Shown in pieces: positions 7,702 through 17,937 of a stretch of 64,000 nt of DNA. The stretch is taken from assembly GCF_034262375.1 (NCBI RefSeq), contig NZ_CP139558.1, positions 5,394,001-5,458,000 of the forward strand, read 5' to 3'. The position numbers and the translations under genes were made by a program. Each line of letters starts with the position of its first letter. Position 1 is the stretch's first letter. Origin of the DNA: Mucilaginibacter sabulilitoris. Its GTDB lineage: Bacteria; Bacteroidota; Bacteroidia; Sphingobacteriales; Sphingobacteriaceae. Below the pieces are notes generated by a model that saw only the letters and a list, made by a program, of their open reading frames with translations, was not told where the DNA came from and searched no databases.

Positions 7702-9766
7702 AGCAGATAGGTAAAATTAAAATAACTTCAGTCCCTGCCGGATTCCCTTCTGTATCGGTCAAATCATTGATCGTGACGGGAGCTTTGGATGGCGTTTCAT
7801 TGTACATGATTTTAATGCGCTGGGTTGTCAAATCAATTCCGTAAGACCGATGGTTTTTTACATGGTTGTTCTCTTCCGGCACGGCCTGAGCACGACCGAC
7901 CCCGTCATCGCTTACTTTCGTTATTAGCATATTATCCGCTTCGGTAATTACAATTTCCACAAGGCCGGGCGTTTCCTTTGGCATCAATCCATGCCATATC
8001 GCATTCTCGACGAATGGTTGTATAATAAGCGGCGGTACCTTTATCATCGAAATATCTACATCATTTTCAATTGTAAGGTTATAAGAAAAACGATTGTCGA
8101 ACCTAAGCATTTCCAGTTCAAGATAAAGCCTCAGCGCGTTTAGTTCGTCTTCAAGGGTAATTATAGTGTTTTGCGAATTTTGTAATATCATCCGAACCAG
8201 GCGAGAAAATTTAGTCAGATATTCCGCGGCATCAGTTTTATTATTTTGCAGTATGAAACGGTTGATCGAGTTGAGGGAGTTGAAAATAAAATGCGGGTTC
8301 ATCTGTGTTCTCAGCATTTGCATTTCCAGTTCGGCTAATTTTTTGGTATTCTCTAATTTCTCTATCTGTAATTCATTTTGGGTTAACTGTCTTAGATGAT
8401 CTGCATTTTTTCTTTTCAAATAAGCGTTTCTTATTAAAACGCCGAAAATTAAACACAGACCCAGTACCCCGATAAGCATAAACATGCGTTGTTGCGACAC
8501 GCTTTTTAATTCCTCAACTTGCAATTGCTTATCCCGGTTGAGCAGATCTATTTTAAGTTTTGCCTGGGCAAGCTGCGCGGATGCTTTAAAAAAGGCAAGT
8601 TTCCTGGCCGATTGGGTTATGCCGATGACCTTATTCAGGCTTGTATATTCTTTCAAATGCGCATATGCACTTTTATAGTTTCCACGGCTTTCTTCAATTT
8701 GGTACAATAGATAATTTGCTTCCAAAACATATTGCCTTGCACCGCTCTGCGAAGCGCTGCTCAAAAGTTCCTTAAGATAGACAGATGCCTGCTTGGGTCT
8801 GTGCAACGTATTATAGGTTTTACCCAGTTCGAGCAATGTGCGCATCACCCAATTGTTATCATTTACCTGTTTGAAACCGGTAAGCGCTGTATTCAAATAA
8901 TAAAGCGCAGTATCATATTTCCCCATCGACACATACATTTCGCCCAAAAGTGTATAGGGTTTGGAAAAATCATATTTGTCGGTTTTATTTAATGTGCTTA
9001 AGTAAGATTGATAATAATACTTAGCGTGTTCAAAGTCATCTTTCAGGGAGTAGACCTCCCCTACTTTAAGATAATTCTGAATTTTTAAGCTGCTATCTTT
9101 TATACGCCCGTAGAAATCCAGGGCGGTTTCATAATCTCCTACATCTGCATAAAGTTGACCAAGGGCTACATTCGCCTCTTCCGCGTGAAAATTTAACGCC
9201 TCGATAGCATATTGGAATGACTTATCATAATTCCCACGCTCTTCTTCAGCGAGCGCCAACAGACTGGAAGAAGCTCCGATGCCCGACGAATCACGCATTG
9301 CTGTGAAAATACCCTGGGCTTTTCCAAATGCCGTTACTGCACCGTGAAAATCGCTTCGTGCCCATATGGCCTGCCCCCAACGTATGAGCGCCCAGGCCCG
9401 CCCACTTCCATTGCTAAAGAGCGCGAGCGCTTGCTTCCCTTCAAGTTCTGATTCAGAAAAGCGCCTTTTGGCATAATAAATAGAACTAAGGTTAAGATGA
9501 GCGTTGCCTTCGCCGTTTATATAATTTATGCCTCTCGCCCTTTTTACTGTTAAGATAGCGAGTTCCCGTGCCTCGGTATATTGCCTGAGGTCTATCAAAT
9601 GTTGAACAGATTTATTGTTCGCGTCAATGGAGTCTCGCAGTTTTTGCACCGCAGTGGATGTACCATTTACCGGTGGGTTTGATTGGGCACAGCAAGTCAA
9701 AGCAATGACCATTACCAAAAGAAAGGCAACCGGACTGACTACAGAAAACCATATAACTCGTTGCAT
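7694..9766 (-). CDS. LytS-type sensor histidine kinase with TPR sensor region
   Basis: A membrane kinase of 690 residues. An N-terminal hydrophobic leader (to about residue 27) precedes a series of tetratricopeptide-like repeats (about 40-400; for example ALALFSNGSGRAWALIRWGQ and DTALYYLNTALTGFKQV). One transmembrane helix (MLIGVLGLCLIFGVLI) and a short coiled coil lead into a His_kinase (PF06580) domain with the phospho-acceptor in QMNPHFIFNSLNSI (His near 490), and an ATPase with NAIWHGLMPK and DDGVGRA. The TPR region is outside the cytoplasm by topology, and the signal is unknown. The gene is the first of a two-gene unit with the LytTR regulator. Confidence 0.93.
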   Translation of the reverse strand: MQRVIWFSVVSPVAFLLVMVIALTCCAQSNPPVNGTSTAVQKLRDSIDANNKSVQHLIDLRQYTEARELAILTVKRARGINYINGEGNAHLNLSSIYYAKRRFSESELEGKQALALFSNGSGRAWALIRWGQAIWARSDFHGAVTAFGKAQGIFTAMRDSSGIGASSSLLALAEEERGNYDKSFQYAIEALNFHAEEANVALGQLYADVGDYETALDFYGRIKDSSLKIQNYLKVGEVYSLKDDFEHAKYYYQSYLSTLNKTDKYDFSKPYTLLGEMYVSMGKYDTALYYLNTALTGFKQVNDNNWVMRTLLELGKTYNTLHRPKQASVYLKELLSSASQSGARQYVLEANYLLYQIEESRGNYKSAYAHLKEYTSLNKVIGITQSARKLAFFKASAQLAQAKLKIDLLNRDKQLQVEELKSVSQQRMFMLIGVLGLCLIFGVLIRNAYLKRKNADHLRQLTQNELQIEKLENTKKLAELEMQMLRTQMNPHFIFNSLNSINRFILQNNKTDAAEYLTKFSRLVRMILQNSQNTIITLEDELNALRLYLELEMLRFDNRFSYNLTIENDVDISMIKVPPLIIQPFVENAIWHGLMPKETPGLVEIVITEADNMLITKVSDDGVGRAQAVPEENNHVKNHRSYGIDLTTQRIKIMYNETPSKAPVTINDLTDTEGNPAGTEVILILPICYD

Positions 9767-9968
9767 TAAGCATTAAAGTTAGCGAAGATTTGGGTGTCCA
9801 AAGTAAAGAAAATAGATTTAGTTAATTAGTTCGCCCAGATGTGGATATGACAATTGGTTGTTTCTTAAATATGGCAAAGAAATCAAAATTTGACAGGCTT
9901 TATAAGATAAATCAATTTGCCGTTGATAGGACAATGACAAACTGATTTTAAATTAACAATTGTCCACT

Positions 9969-11243
9969 CTATAATGAGTTTGTCGATAATTTATAAATTA
10001 CCGACTTATGCCCAACAATTGTAATGTGATATGGCACAACGCCTTTAGAAAAATCCACCTTTTTACATGGCGTTACAGATACGCCAGGTAAACTAACAAA
10101 TTGAGGTTTAAAAAGCTTGGGGTTTAAACCTGGCGTTAACGGCATATAAACCGTCTTTTTAACCGTATCAATTACTAATTGATTACCGGCTAATCCCTTC
10201 CCCTTAACAGTTTGAAGAACAGCATCCGCAGTCATGTAGCGACTAATAAGCTTTTTACTTTCACTTAAGGTAACCGGCATAACTGTACCGTGTCGCGGCT
10301 TAAAATTCATAGATACTTCTTCATCTATTACCTTAAAATTTTTAAGATCAGTTGATTTTGTAAATTGGTAAAGGCCACTGGTGTACATATCATACATCAG
10401 GATAAACCCGGTGCCATCGTTCAATTTAAATGTGCCCGCCCCTTCAACCGGCTTTGTAGTTTGTTGAACATATTTATCACTTTGAAGCGAATAACCACCG
10501 GTTAAGCTTTTGGAAACGGCAATTTTAATTCCCGGCATCCTATCTTCTGTTTTAAAGAACAAATAATAAGTATCATCTTTCTTCTCTATATCGCCATCTA
10601 TACAAGCGGCGCTGTCTGGACTAAAGAATAACTGCTTAGGCTCACCTTCAAAATCTGTAAACTCTTTATTGGCATATATATAATAGATCTTATCGGGATT
10701 ACTGCCCTGTTTTAAAGAAAAGTAAACCATATATTTTTTAACAACATCATCGTAGATGGTTTGTGGCGCCCACACGCGCAAAAGACTATCCTGATTCGGA
10801 AAACGTTTTTGAAAATTAATATATGAGGAAGACCAATGAATCAAATCTTTTGATTTAAGTAGCACCAATCCACGGTTAGAATTCCATCCCTTATCAGAAA
10901 CCATATCTGTTGCAACCATATAAAATGTTTTCCCGTCGGCGCATCGCAGTATATGGGGATCCCGAACACCGCCGGTTTCACTAATAACTGAACTATTTAC
11001 AACCGGTTCGTTATGATTTAATGCAAAATAATGGTATCCATCCGTGCTGATTGCGAATCGGATGGCCTCCTCACTTTTTTGATTTCCGGTAAAATATGCA
11101 AACAGGTAACCTTGGTAGTCTGATTCAAGACCCCGATTGTGTTTTTGCGCTGAAACTGTTAATTGACAATTGAACGAGAAAAAAATTATTAAGGCAATAT
11201 TTATCGCAATTCTTGTGTATTTCATATCAAAATAAAAAATCAT
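9969..11243 (-). CDS. Glycoside hydrolase family 43-like exported protein
   Basis: An exported five-bladed beta-propeller protein of up to 424 residues. GH43 signatures: a catalytic-base-type aspartate in GGVRDPHILRCADGKTFYMV, a middle aspartate in ACIDGDIEKKDDTYYLFFK, and a likely acid glutamate in VEGAGTFK. GH43 enzymes are arabinofuranosidases, xylosidases, arabinanases or galactanases; I cannot fix the subfamily. The start at 11225 (MKYTRIAINIALIIFF) gives a more normal signal peptide than the first ATG at 11243. It follows the GH35 gene by 11 or 29 bases, so the two form an operon under the putative HTCS site at 13191-13225. Confidence 0.85.
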   Translation of the reverse strand: MIFYFDMKYTRIAINIALIIFFSFNCQLTVSAQKHNRGLESDYQGYLFAYFTGNQKSEEAIRFAISTDGYHYFALNHNEPVVNSSVISETGGVRDPHILRCADGKTFYMVATDMVSDKGWNSNRGLVLLKSKDLIHWSSSYINFQKRFPNQDSLLRVWAPQTIYDDVVKKYMVYFSLKQGSNPDKIYYIYANKEFTDFEGEPKQLFFSPDSAACIDGDIEKKDDTYYLFFKTEDRMPGIKIAVSKSLTGGYSLQSDKYVQQTTKPVEGAGTFKLNDGTGFILMYDMYTSGLYQFTKSTDLKNFKVIDEEVSMNFKPRHGTVMPVTLSESKKLISRYMTADAVLQTVKGKGLAGNQLVIDTVKKTVYMPLTPGLNPKLFKPQFVSLPGVSVTPCKKVDFSKGVVPYHITIVGHKSVIYKLSTNSL

Positions 11244-11254
11244 AATATCGTAGG

Positions 11255-13078
11255 TTATTGCAACTGATCTAAAATCGGTTTGCTCACTGCCGACAGTTCT
11301 TTGTTCTCTGGTTTAAGCACTTCAAAAACTAAAATTTCATTTTTTCCGATATGCAACCATTCACGAGGCACATATAATGTTTGCTGTGGGCCGATTTGCC
11401 AATATCTGCCTAAGTTATGGCCGTTAATCCAAACCACTCCTTTACCCCAATCGGTCATATTCAGATAAGTATCTCCTAATGAAGCCAAAGAAAAAGTCCC
11501 TTTCTTCATGACCGGTGTGTTTAAATTAGACAAGCTGGGTTTAGGTTTGTAATTGCCCACAGTTTTTAACGGCAACGGAAAGTTTTGCCAGCCCGTTACT
11601 TCATTATTTTGAAAAAACACCTTACCCACTATTCCCTTTTTATTCTGTAACAAATATTTACCAAAATTGATGCGCCCCAGATTTTCTACCAAAATATCCA
11701 ATGTTACATTTCCATCGGGCAAATTGACGTTAATACTATCCAATCCTGTACGACGATCGAGCTTTCCAACCGTTTGCCCATTAATTATCACTACAGCGAA
11801 GTCTCTAAGGTCTTTTACCTTTAGTATACCTGATTTTCCTCCTTCAACTTTTGTGCGATATAACATAAAGCCGTAATCGAGTTTCATGTCCTCAAAGGTT
11901 AGCGGGCTTTGACTACTCCTGCCTTTAAGCTTCAATTCGTTAAGGTCAGCCACATTTTCAAGCTCAATTTTGGGTATTGAAATGGTCGGCTTGGCCGGAG
12001 GAACAGCGGGCAAATTAATACCGGCGGATAGATGTTTTTGAATTACATTTCTAAAGGCCTCAAATTTCGATGTCGGGTTTCCTGCTTCGTCAAGAGGGGC
12101 ATCATAATCGTAACTGCTGATTTGCGGTTCAAACGGAGCTTGATCATTATAATTAGCACCGTTCATAAATCCCCTGGTTGTTCCGCCATGAAACATGTAC
12201 ATATTTATAGAAATTCCGGCTGCAAGCACAGAATCTAATTTACCGGTATATTGATCTGCCGGCACAGTATGGTGTTTTGTCCCCCACCAGTCAAACCATG
12301 CCGGATACCATTCAGCAATGTAGTAAGGCCCTTTGCCTTCGTGGTTTTGATTGATGAGTTCTTTTACCTTAGCCGGGTTATCTAAACCGTTAACTGCCGG
12401 CAACAAACCAGGTAAATGTCCTTTTACCAAATCAGCCGCAGGGTCGCACGTATATAACAGGCCGTCAAATCCGGCATCTTTAAACATTTTTTGATTAATC
12501 GCAAGGTATTCCTTATCAGCGCCGTATGATCCATACTCATTTTCAATTTGAACCATCAGGATGTTACCGCCATGATTTATTTGGTACACGGATAATCTTT
12601 TTCCCAGTTCTTTAATGTAATTTTCGTATTCCCTTAAATATTGAGCATTCTTACTTCTGACAATTACCCCCTCTTCATTCTCTAACCAGTACGGGTAACC
12701 GCCAAACTCCCACTCGGCACATACGTAAGGGCTTGGGCGCAAAATTACCCATAAACCCTCCTGCTGGGCTATTTTGATAAACTCAACAATATCATTGTTA
12801 CCTGAAAAATCAAATTGCCCTTTCTGAGGCTCATGCAGGTTCCAAAAAACATACGTGCCTATGGTGTTAAGCCCCATAGCTTTTGCCATTTTCATTCTGT
12901 CACGCCATGCTTCTCTTGGTATGCGGGGATAATGTAGCTCACCGGAGATCATCTGGAAAGGTTTCCCATCTAAAAGAAAGTCTTTATCTCCTAAGCTAAA
13001 TTGATGTTTAGGTTGAGCTTTGACCAAGCTGCCAGCCAACAAGATGGCCGTTAACAAAAAAAGATTGAATGATCTCAT
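11255..13078 (-). CDS. Beta-galactosidase, glycoside hydrolase family 35
   Basis: An exported GH35 exo-beta-galactosidase of 607 residues with a signal peptide ending VKAQ. The catalytic barrel opens with GELHYPRIPREAWRDRMKMA and GTYVFWNLHEP. The acid/base glutamate is in VQIENEYGSYG and the nucleophile glutamate in YIAEWYPAWFDWWG. Further family blocks are MYMFHGGTTRGFMNG and a C-terminal jelly-roll with WGKGVVWINGHNLGRYW. GH35 enzymes remove terminal beta-linked galactose from galactans, arabinogalactans or xyloglucan side chains. It is the first gene of the GH35-GH43 operon, 114 bases downstream of the paired C-tract motif. Confidence 0.95.
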   Translation of the reverse strand: MRSFNLFLLTAILLAGSLVKAQPKHQFSLGDKDFLLDGKPFQMISGELHYPRIPREAWRDRMKMAKAMGLNTIGTYVFWNLHEPQKGQFDFSGNNDIVEFIKIAQQEGLWVILRPSPYVCAEWEFGGYPYWLENEEGVIVRSKNAQYLREYENYIKELGKRLSVYQINHGGNILMVQIENEYGSYGADKEYLAINQKMFKDAGFDGLLYTCDPAADLVKGHLPGLLPAVNGLDNPAKVKELINQNHEGKGPYYIAEWYPAWFDWWGTKHHTVPADQYTGKLDSVLAAGISINMYMFHGGTTRGFMNGANYNDQAPFEPQISSYDYDAPLDEAGNPTSKFEAFRNVIQKHLSAGINLPAVPPAKPTISIPKIELENVADLNELKLKGRSSQSPLTFEDMKLDYGFMLYRTKVEGGKSGILKVKDLRDFAVVIINGQTVGKLDRRTGLDSINVNLPDGNVTLDILVENLGRINFGKYLLQNKKGIVGKVFFQNNEVTGWQNFPLPLKTVGNYKPKPSLSNLNTPVMKKGTFSLASLGDTYLNMTDWGKGVVWINGHNLGRYWQIGPQQTLYVPREWLHIGKNEILVFEVLKPENKELSAVSKPILDQLQ

Positions 13079-13190
13079 TAAAAATATATAAAGTGTTATT
13101 TAATAAATAATTGGTTCATTGCTAAAAACCGCATCAAGGTTGCGATTATGTTTAGCTGATGTTGCTAAAATGGATGTAAAATCAATTAAT

Positions 13191-13225
13191 AAAAAGGGGC
13201 TAATCAGTAAAATCAGAGGGGCAAA
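13191..13225 (-). promoter_or_regulatory. Putative HTCS operator copy 1 (GH35-GH43 operon)
   Basis: On the minus strand, reading towards the GH35 gene, the halves are TTTGCCCC (13218-13225) and ATTAGCCCCTTTTT (13191-13204). The C tracts are 22 bases apart, start to start. A T-rich block (CATTTTAGC, 13164-13172) lies 24 bases beyond the second C tract and may be the -7 region. The same arrangement occurs before the GH5 and susC genes. Confidence 0.6.
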
Positions 13226-13346
13226 CCACGAAAAACATGTTCAAAACGATTGTTTCGTAATGCTTGGGGCCAAAGCAAAAAGAATATCAATACCGACAAG
13301 CATAAGTTACCGCTAAAGAATGATTTTTAGCAATTTTCAAACAAGG

Positions 13347-16300
13347 TTATTTTCTTTCGGCCCCCTGGTTAACCATGGCGTTATTAAAACTCTTTCTGAA
13401 CTTTTTGATGTATTCAGAAGGTTTTAAATCAAACACTTTTTTAAACTGCTCACGAAAATATTTGATATCTTTTATTCCAACGGCATAGGCAGTTTCCAAT
13501 ATATTTAAATCGCTATGGACAAATAACTGTGCGGCTTTTCGCAATCTGATCGACCTTATAAAGCTATTTGCTGGTTGCCCTGAAATCATTTTGATCTTTT
13601 TGTAAATCCCCGAATACGACATATTTAATTCAGAAGCTAAGGATTGAAGATTAAATTCCGGATCAGTGATATGCTTTTCCACAATCCGGATACAGGAATC
13701 CAGGAACCGTTTATATTCAATTGAGATAGTGTGTGGGTTATTGTTCAGTGTAATTTCATTATAAAAGTATTGCTGAAGTGTGTTTCTGCTTTTAAGTAGC
13801 CCGTTGACCCGTGCTTTCAGGATATCTTTGTCAAAAGGTTTTCCAATATAATCATCAGCGCCCCCTTCAATGCCCTTTAATTTGATCTCATTTGATGCAC
13901 TCGCGGTTAAAAGGATCACGGGGACATGAGAGGTTGCCATATTTTCTTTAATAGAAGCACAAACTTCTATTCCGGTCATACCCTGCATCATAACATCACA
14001 TATAACGATATCAGGCCACTGCTCTTTAATAATTTTAATTCCGTCATCGCCGTTTGGCGCTACAAGAACGTTATATTCAAGTTTAAATATCTGACGAAGG
14101 TATTCTCTCATATCCTCATGGTCATCGATAATTAACAGCGTTTTGAATTCCGACACTGATACCCCCACACCAGGATCCGCTACAGATATTATATCATTGG
14201 CTGTAGTTTCAGAATCGATCAGTTCCATTAAGAACAAGGAAGTAGTTGTTGGCTGTTCTGAGATCATCTGATCTTTTAAATGCAATCTTCCTTTTTTCAA
14301 AGTAACGGTAAAGGCTGTCCCCGTTCCGGCCTGACTGTGATATTTCACGGTTCCGGCCTGGCGCTCTACAAAATTTTTAACAAGATAAAGGCCGAGACCA
14401 AATCCTCCGGTTGATGTACTGGCCAAATCAGATACCTGGTAAAACCGGCTAAAAAGTTTGTCGCCCACCTCGGAAGATATCCCACAGCCTGTATCCTCAA
14501 CAATTATTGATATCTCTTGTTCAGATTCTTCCGCGCAGACACGGATTTTTCCGAACCTGGGGGTAAATTTCATGGCATTCGAGAGTAAATTAAACAATAC
14601 GATTTCTGTTTTTTCTCTATCTGCATAAACATTCAAACAATCGGATGATGATACAAACTCCAAATTAATTTGTTTCCTTTTCGCTTCATGTACAAAACAT
14701 AAATAAACCTCCTTACATAAATCTATTAAGTTTACCTTGCTTATTCTCAGCTGATCAGATTCCGACTCTGCCTTTTTAAAAAGAAGCAGTTGATCAACCA
14801 GACCTAATAGCCGACGGGCGTTTCTGTAAACAATGTTTAAATTGGAGGTATCCATCACCTCTTTTTTATTATACAAAAGTTCCTTAATGGGATTAATGAT
14901 CAATGTCAATGGTGTTCTGAACTCATGAGAAATATTAGTAAAGAAGGCGAGCTTTCGTTCACTAAGTTCTTTTTCCTTTTCGCTTTCATAGTGAGCTATT
15001 TGAATTTCATATTTTAACTTGGCCTGGCGGTCCCTATACAAGAGATACAAATAAACCATTCCGCCAATAAATATGGCATAAATTGTATATGCCCACCAGG
15101 TTCGGTACCACGGGGGGGAAATAATGATAGTAAGGGATTTTGGCGTCTTGTTCCAGATGCCATCATTATTACTTGCAATTACCTTAAATGTATAAGTTCC
15201 AGGATTAAGGTTAGTGTAAGTAACCTTTCGTTGATTATTATTAAAATTCCATTTTTCGTCAAAACCTTCCAGCTTATAACGGTAAACATTCTTCTCTGAA
15301 TGAGTATAATTAAGTGATACAAATTCAATTGAAAATACATTTTGGTCGTAATTAAGAAAAGCAGTATCAGCTATGCTAACCGGTTTTTTCAATACTGAAT
15401 TTGTACCTGACCTTACGGATTTATCAAACACTTTAAAATCAGAAAAGTAAATTTGCGGGATTTTATTATTCAATTTAATTTTTGACGGATCGAAAACCAC
15501 TATACCGGAATTTCCTCCTAAATAAATCCGACCATCAGCAGACCGATAAATAAGCGAATGCGAAAACACGCCGTCGCCTTCATCAAAATTAGTGATGGCT
15601 AATGTTTGGGGCCTAAACTTTGATACCCCTGTGGCAGAATTGATCCAAAGATTACCAAAGCTGTCTTCAACGAGATTATTAAAAACATTACTTGCAAATC
15701 CATTTTTACGTGAATAAACAATAAAAGAATCGCTTTCCGGAACGTATTTATTCAATCCATCGGCTGTACAGATCCAGATATTCTTTTTGCTATCCTCGAA
15801 TACACAATGCACAATATTATTGCTCAGGCTGCCGGCAATTTTATCATTATAAGTATAGTGGTGAAAAATCCCGGTTTTCGGGTCAAAACGATCAACCCCG
15901 TTTCCGCTCGTTCCAATCCATACATTACCCTTGTTATCTTTTAAAAGATTATAAATGTGGTTACTGGCAATTGAATTAGGATTTTTATCATCGTTATAAT
16001 AATGTTTAAATCGCTGTTTTTCTTCATCATATATCTTTAAACCGGCGTCTGTTGCCAGCCAATATTCATGAGGACTTACTTCAAGAATATCTCTGAAAAC
16101 ATCTTCATTGAAGAAATTACTCAGGGCAGAATGATGAAAGTGATGTATAAATCTATTGTTGGTACTGTCAAACTTATCAAACCCATTTTCTGTTGCTGCC
16201 CATAGCACACCACTATTGTCTAAATATATTTTGCCAACCTGATTGCTGCTGATACTTGATGGATCATTTGTGTGATGAAATAGCTTTGTCGCCTTGTTTA

Positions 16301-17450
16301 TTAAATCAAACTGATAAAGTCCTTCGTTGGTAGCCAACCACAGCATATTGCCTTGCAATAACATACTTTTTGCTTCGCGAGGTGCGATTGATAAGGGAAT
16401 GAAGTGGAATTTATATTGCGTAAAATCAACTTTTGTTAAAGCATCTTTACCACAAAGCCACATAATTCCGGCTCCGTCATTATAAACATAGCCATCGGCA
16501 ATACTATTAACATTTCCAATTTTTCGCCATTGACCATTACCCTTATTAATAAAATAAAATCCACCGTTACTCCCAACAACTAAAGTGGAATCATTAGCCT
16601 GGTCAATGCTAAAGGCGCCAATATTAAGATTATCATGACTTGAAAAGCGGGTATACCGTTGGAGCTTAGGATCAAAACAAAAAAGACCGCTCCAATAGGT
16701 ACCCACCCAAATACAGCCACTTTTTTGATCGTATAAAAGGCTCCAAATATCATTAGGACTTTTTTTAAGCTGAGATTCCGTTTGCGGATAATTTGTAAAA
16801 CGTTTACTGACCTTATCGAATTTATTTAATCCACCATTCCAATTCCCTAACCAAAGCTTTTTCTTGTTATCCTCAACAATTGCGTTTACCGACTTCCCTT
16901 TTATTGAATGGTCGTTCAGGTTAGGTTTATAGCTAATAAATGATCGTTGATTTGCCACATATTGATTAAAACCGTCGTCGGTCCCTATCCAGATGGTTCC
17001 TTCTTTGTCACATAATATCGAAAAAATCTTGTTGTTACTTAGCGACTGTTTGACTTTATCGCTGTGATAAAATCGTTCAAATTTCTCTGTGTTGGGATCT
17101 AAAACATTTAGGCCGTCCATTGTCCCAACCCATATTTTTCCGTTTTTATCTTCTGCAAGGGCATTAATATAATTTGAGCTGATGCTTGCCGTGTTCCCAG
17201 GAATATTCACTAAACTTTCAAAGGAGTAGCCATCAAATTTACAAAGCCCATTATCTGTGCCTATCCACATATATCCACGCTTGTCCTTAAGTGCCACTGT
17301 TATATTTTCAGATGGCAGGCCGTCATGAGTAGTATATGATTTCAACGCAAAGTTTTTGATATCATTGATTGGAAGGTTTGTCAGAGTTTGCGCATTCAGA
17401 CCAGTTATAAAACAAACATCAATAAGAAAATACAAGAGAACTTTATACAT
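13347..17450 (-). CDS. Hybrid two-component system regulator (HTCS) of a polysaccharide utilisation locus
   Basis: A one-protein signalling system of 1367 residues. After the signal peptide come about a dozen propeller repeats (MWIGTDNGLCKFDGYSF, IWVGTMDGLNVLDPN, VWIGTSGNGVDRFDPK and others, to about residue 690) that form the periplasmic ligand sensor. Then a Y_Y_Y domain (about 700-785), one transmembrane helix (near 790), a HisKA domain with SHEFRTPLT (His near 841), a HATPase (DTGCGIS, GGFGLGLYLV), a receiver domain with the acceptor in DIVICDVMMQGMTG (near 1152), and an AraC-type HTH (about 1250-1360). It would bind an oligosaccharide and activate nearby genes. It lies centrally between GH43/GH35 and GH5/susCD, all probable targets. 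Confidence 0.96.
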   Translation of the reverse strand: MYKVLLYFLIDVCFITGLNAQTLTNLPINDIKNFALKSYTTHDGLPSENITVALKDKRGYMWIGTDNGLCKFDGYSFESLVNIPGNTASISSNYINALAEDKNGKIWVGTMDGLNVLDPNTEKFERFYHSDKVKQSLSNNKIFSILCDKEGTIWIGTDDGFNQYVANQRSFISYKPNLNDHSIKGKSVNAIVEDNKKKLWLGNWNGGLNKFDKVSKRFTNYPQTESQLKKSPNDIWSLLYDQKSGCIWVGTYWSGLFCFDPKLQRYTRFSSHDNLNIGAFSIDQANDSTLVVGSNGGFYFINKGNGQWRKIGNVNSIADGYVYNDGAGIMWLCGKDALTKVDFTQYKFHFIPLSIAPREAKSMLLQGNMLWLATNEGLYQFDLINKATKLFHHTNDPSSISSNQVGKIYLDNSGVLWAATENGFDKFDSTNNRFIHHFHHSALSNFFNEDVFRDILEVSPHEYWLATDAGLKIYDEEKQRFKHYYNDDKNPNSIASNHIYNLLKDNKGNVWIGTSGNGVDRFDPKTGIFHHYTYNDKIAGSLSNNIVHCVFEDSKKNIWICTADGLNKYVPESDSFIVYSRKNGFASNVFNNLVEDSFGNLWINSATGVSKFRPQTLAITNFDEGDGVFSHSLIYRSADGRIYLGGNSGIVVFDPSKIKLNNKIPQIYFSDFKVFDKSVRSGTNSVLKKPVSIADTAFLNYDQNVFSIEFVSLNYTHSEKNVYRYKLEGFDEKWNFNNNQRKVTYTNLNPGTYTFKVIASNNDGIWNKTPKSLTIIISPPWYRTWWAYTIYAIFIGGMVYLYLLYRDRQAKLKYEIQIAHYESEKEKELSERKLAFFTNISHEFRTPLTLIINPIKELLYNKKEVMDTSNLNIVYRNARRLLGLVDQLLLFKKAESESDQLRISKVNLIDLCKEVYLCFVHEAKRKQINLEFVSSSDCLNVYADREKTEIVLFNLLSNAMKFTPRFGKIRVCAEESEQEISIIVEDTGCGISSEVGDKLFSRFYQVSDLASTSTGGFGLGLYLVKNFVERQAGTVKYHSQAGTGTAFTVTLKKGRLHLKDQMISEQPTTTSLFLMELIDSETTANDIISVADPGVGVSVSEFKTLLIIDDHEDMREYLRQIFKLEYNVLVAPNGDDGIKIIKEQWPDIVICDVMMQGMTGIEVCASIKENMATSHVPVILLTASASNEIKLKGIEGGADDYIGKPFDKDILKARVNGLLKSRNTLQQYFYNEITLNNNPHTISIEYKRFLDSCIRIVEKHITDPEFNLQSLASELNMSYSGIYKKIKMISGQPANSFIRSIRLRKAAQLFVHSDLNILETAYAVGIKDIKYFREQFKKVFDLKPSEYIKKFRKSFNNAMVNQGAERK

Positions 17451-17602
17451 AATCCATTATCACTTTTAATTACCCGTATAAAATAGGACTTACACCTTCG
17501 CAAGCCATTAATAATATATTGTACTTAATACACTTATAAATATCATAATGACGCGACCCTAAAGACGTGAAGAACACAGCCTGTTAGTTGTATGAGGCAT
17601 AG

Positions 17603-17655
17603 GCGAGAATCTTCAATATTGATGCATTAAATTCCATATTTGATGCATTTCTCGC
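17603..17655. repeat. Direct repeat GATGCATT nested in an inverted repeat upstream of HTCS
   Basis: GATGCATT occurs at 17621-17628 and 17642-17649, 21 bases apart, each preceded by an AT-rich tract. The pair is flanked by a perfect 7-base inverted repeat, GCGAGAA (17603-17609) and TTCTCGC (17649-17655). It lies about 150-205 bases upstream of the HTCS start and could be a binding site for its own control. No function is shown. Confidence 0.4.
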
Positions 17656-17902
17656 TTTTGATAATGACAACCAAACTTCATTTAACCGCATGAAACAATT
17701 CCTTCAAATTTAGCCTACCCTCTCGTAGAATGCTGAAACATTAAGTTTATAAGTACTCAAATTTAAAAATTATTAATTGTACTTATAACAATAATTCAAA
17801 ATACCACCAAGTATTAAACGGAACTGCTACATGTTAGAGAAAAAACAAATAAGAAGATGGCAAAAAGTTGAGGTATTGTATTAAAAGTATGTAAAATGAC
17901 AC

Positions 17903-17937
17903 TTTATCCCCGCAATATTGAGGCTTTACCCCCTTTT
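17903..17937 (+). promoter_or_regulatory. Putative HTCS operator copy 2 (GH5 gene)
   Basis: The halves are TTTATCCCC (17903-17911) and CTTTACCCCCTTTT (17924-17937), with C tracts 22 bases apart. Downstream, TTTCTGCTTTTTAAGAGA resembles the sequence after the susC copy, and a block ending TTTAGG (17957-17966) starts 24 bases after the second C tract. The copy points towards the GH5 gene, 331 bases away. Confidence 0.6.

Noticed and set aside
13119..13316. 65-codon plus-strand frame between GH35 and HTCS
   Set aside because: It has no recognisable protein feature and covers the putative HTCS operator; it is best explained as chance in an intergenic region.
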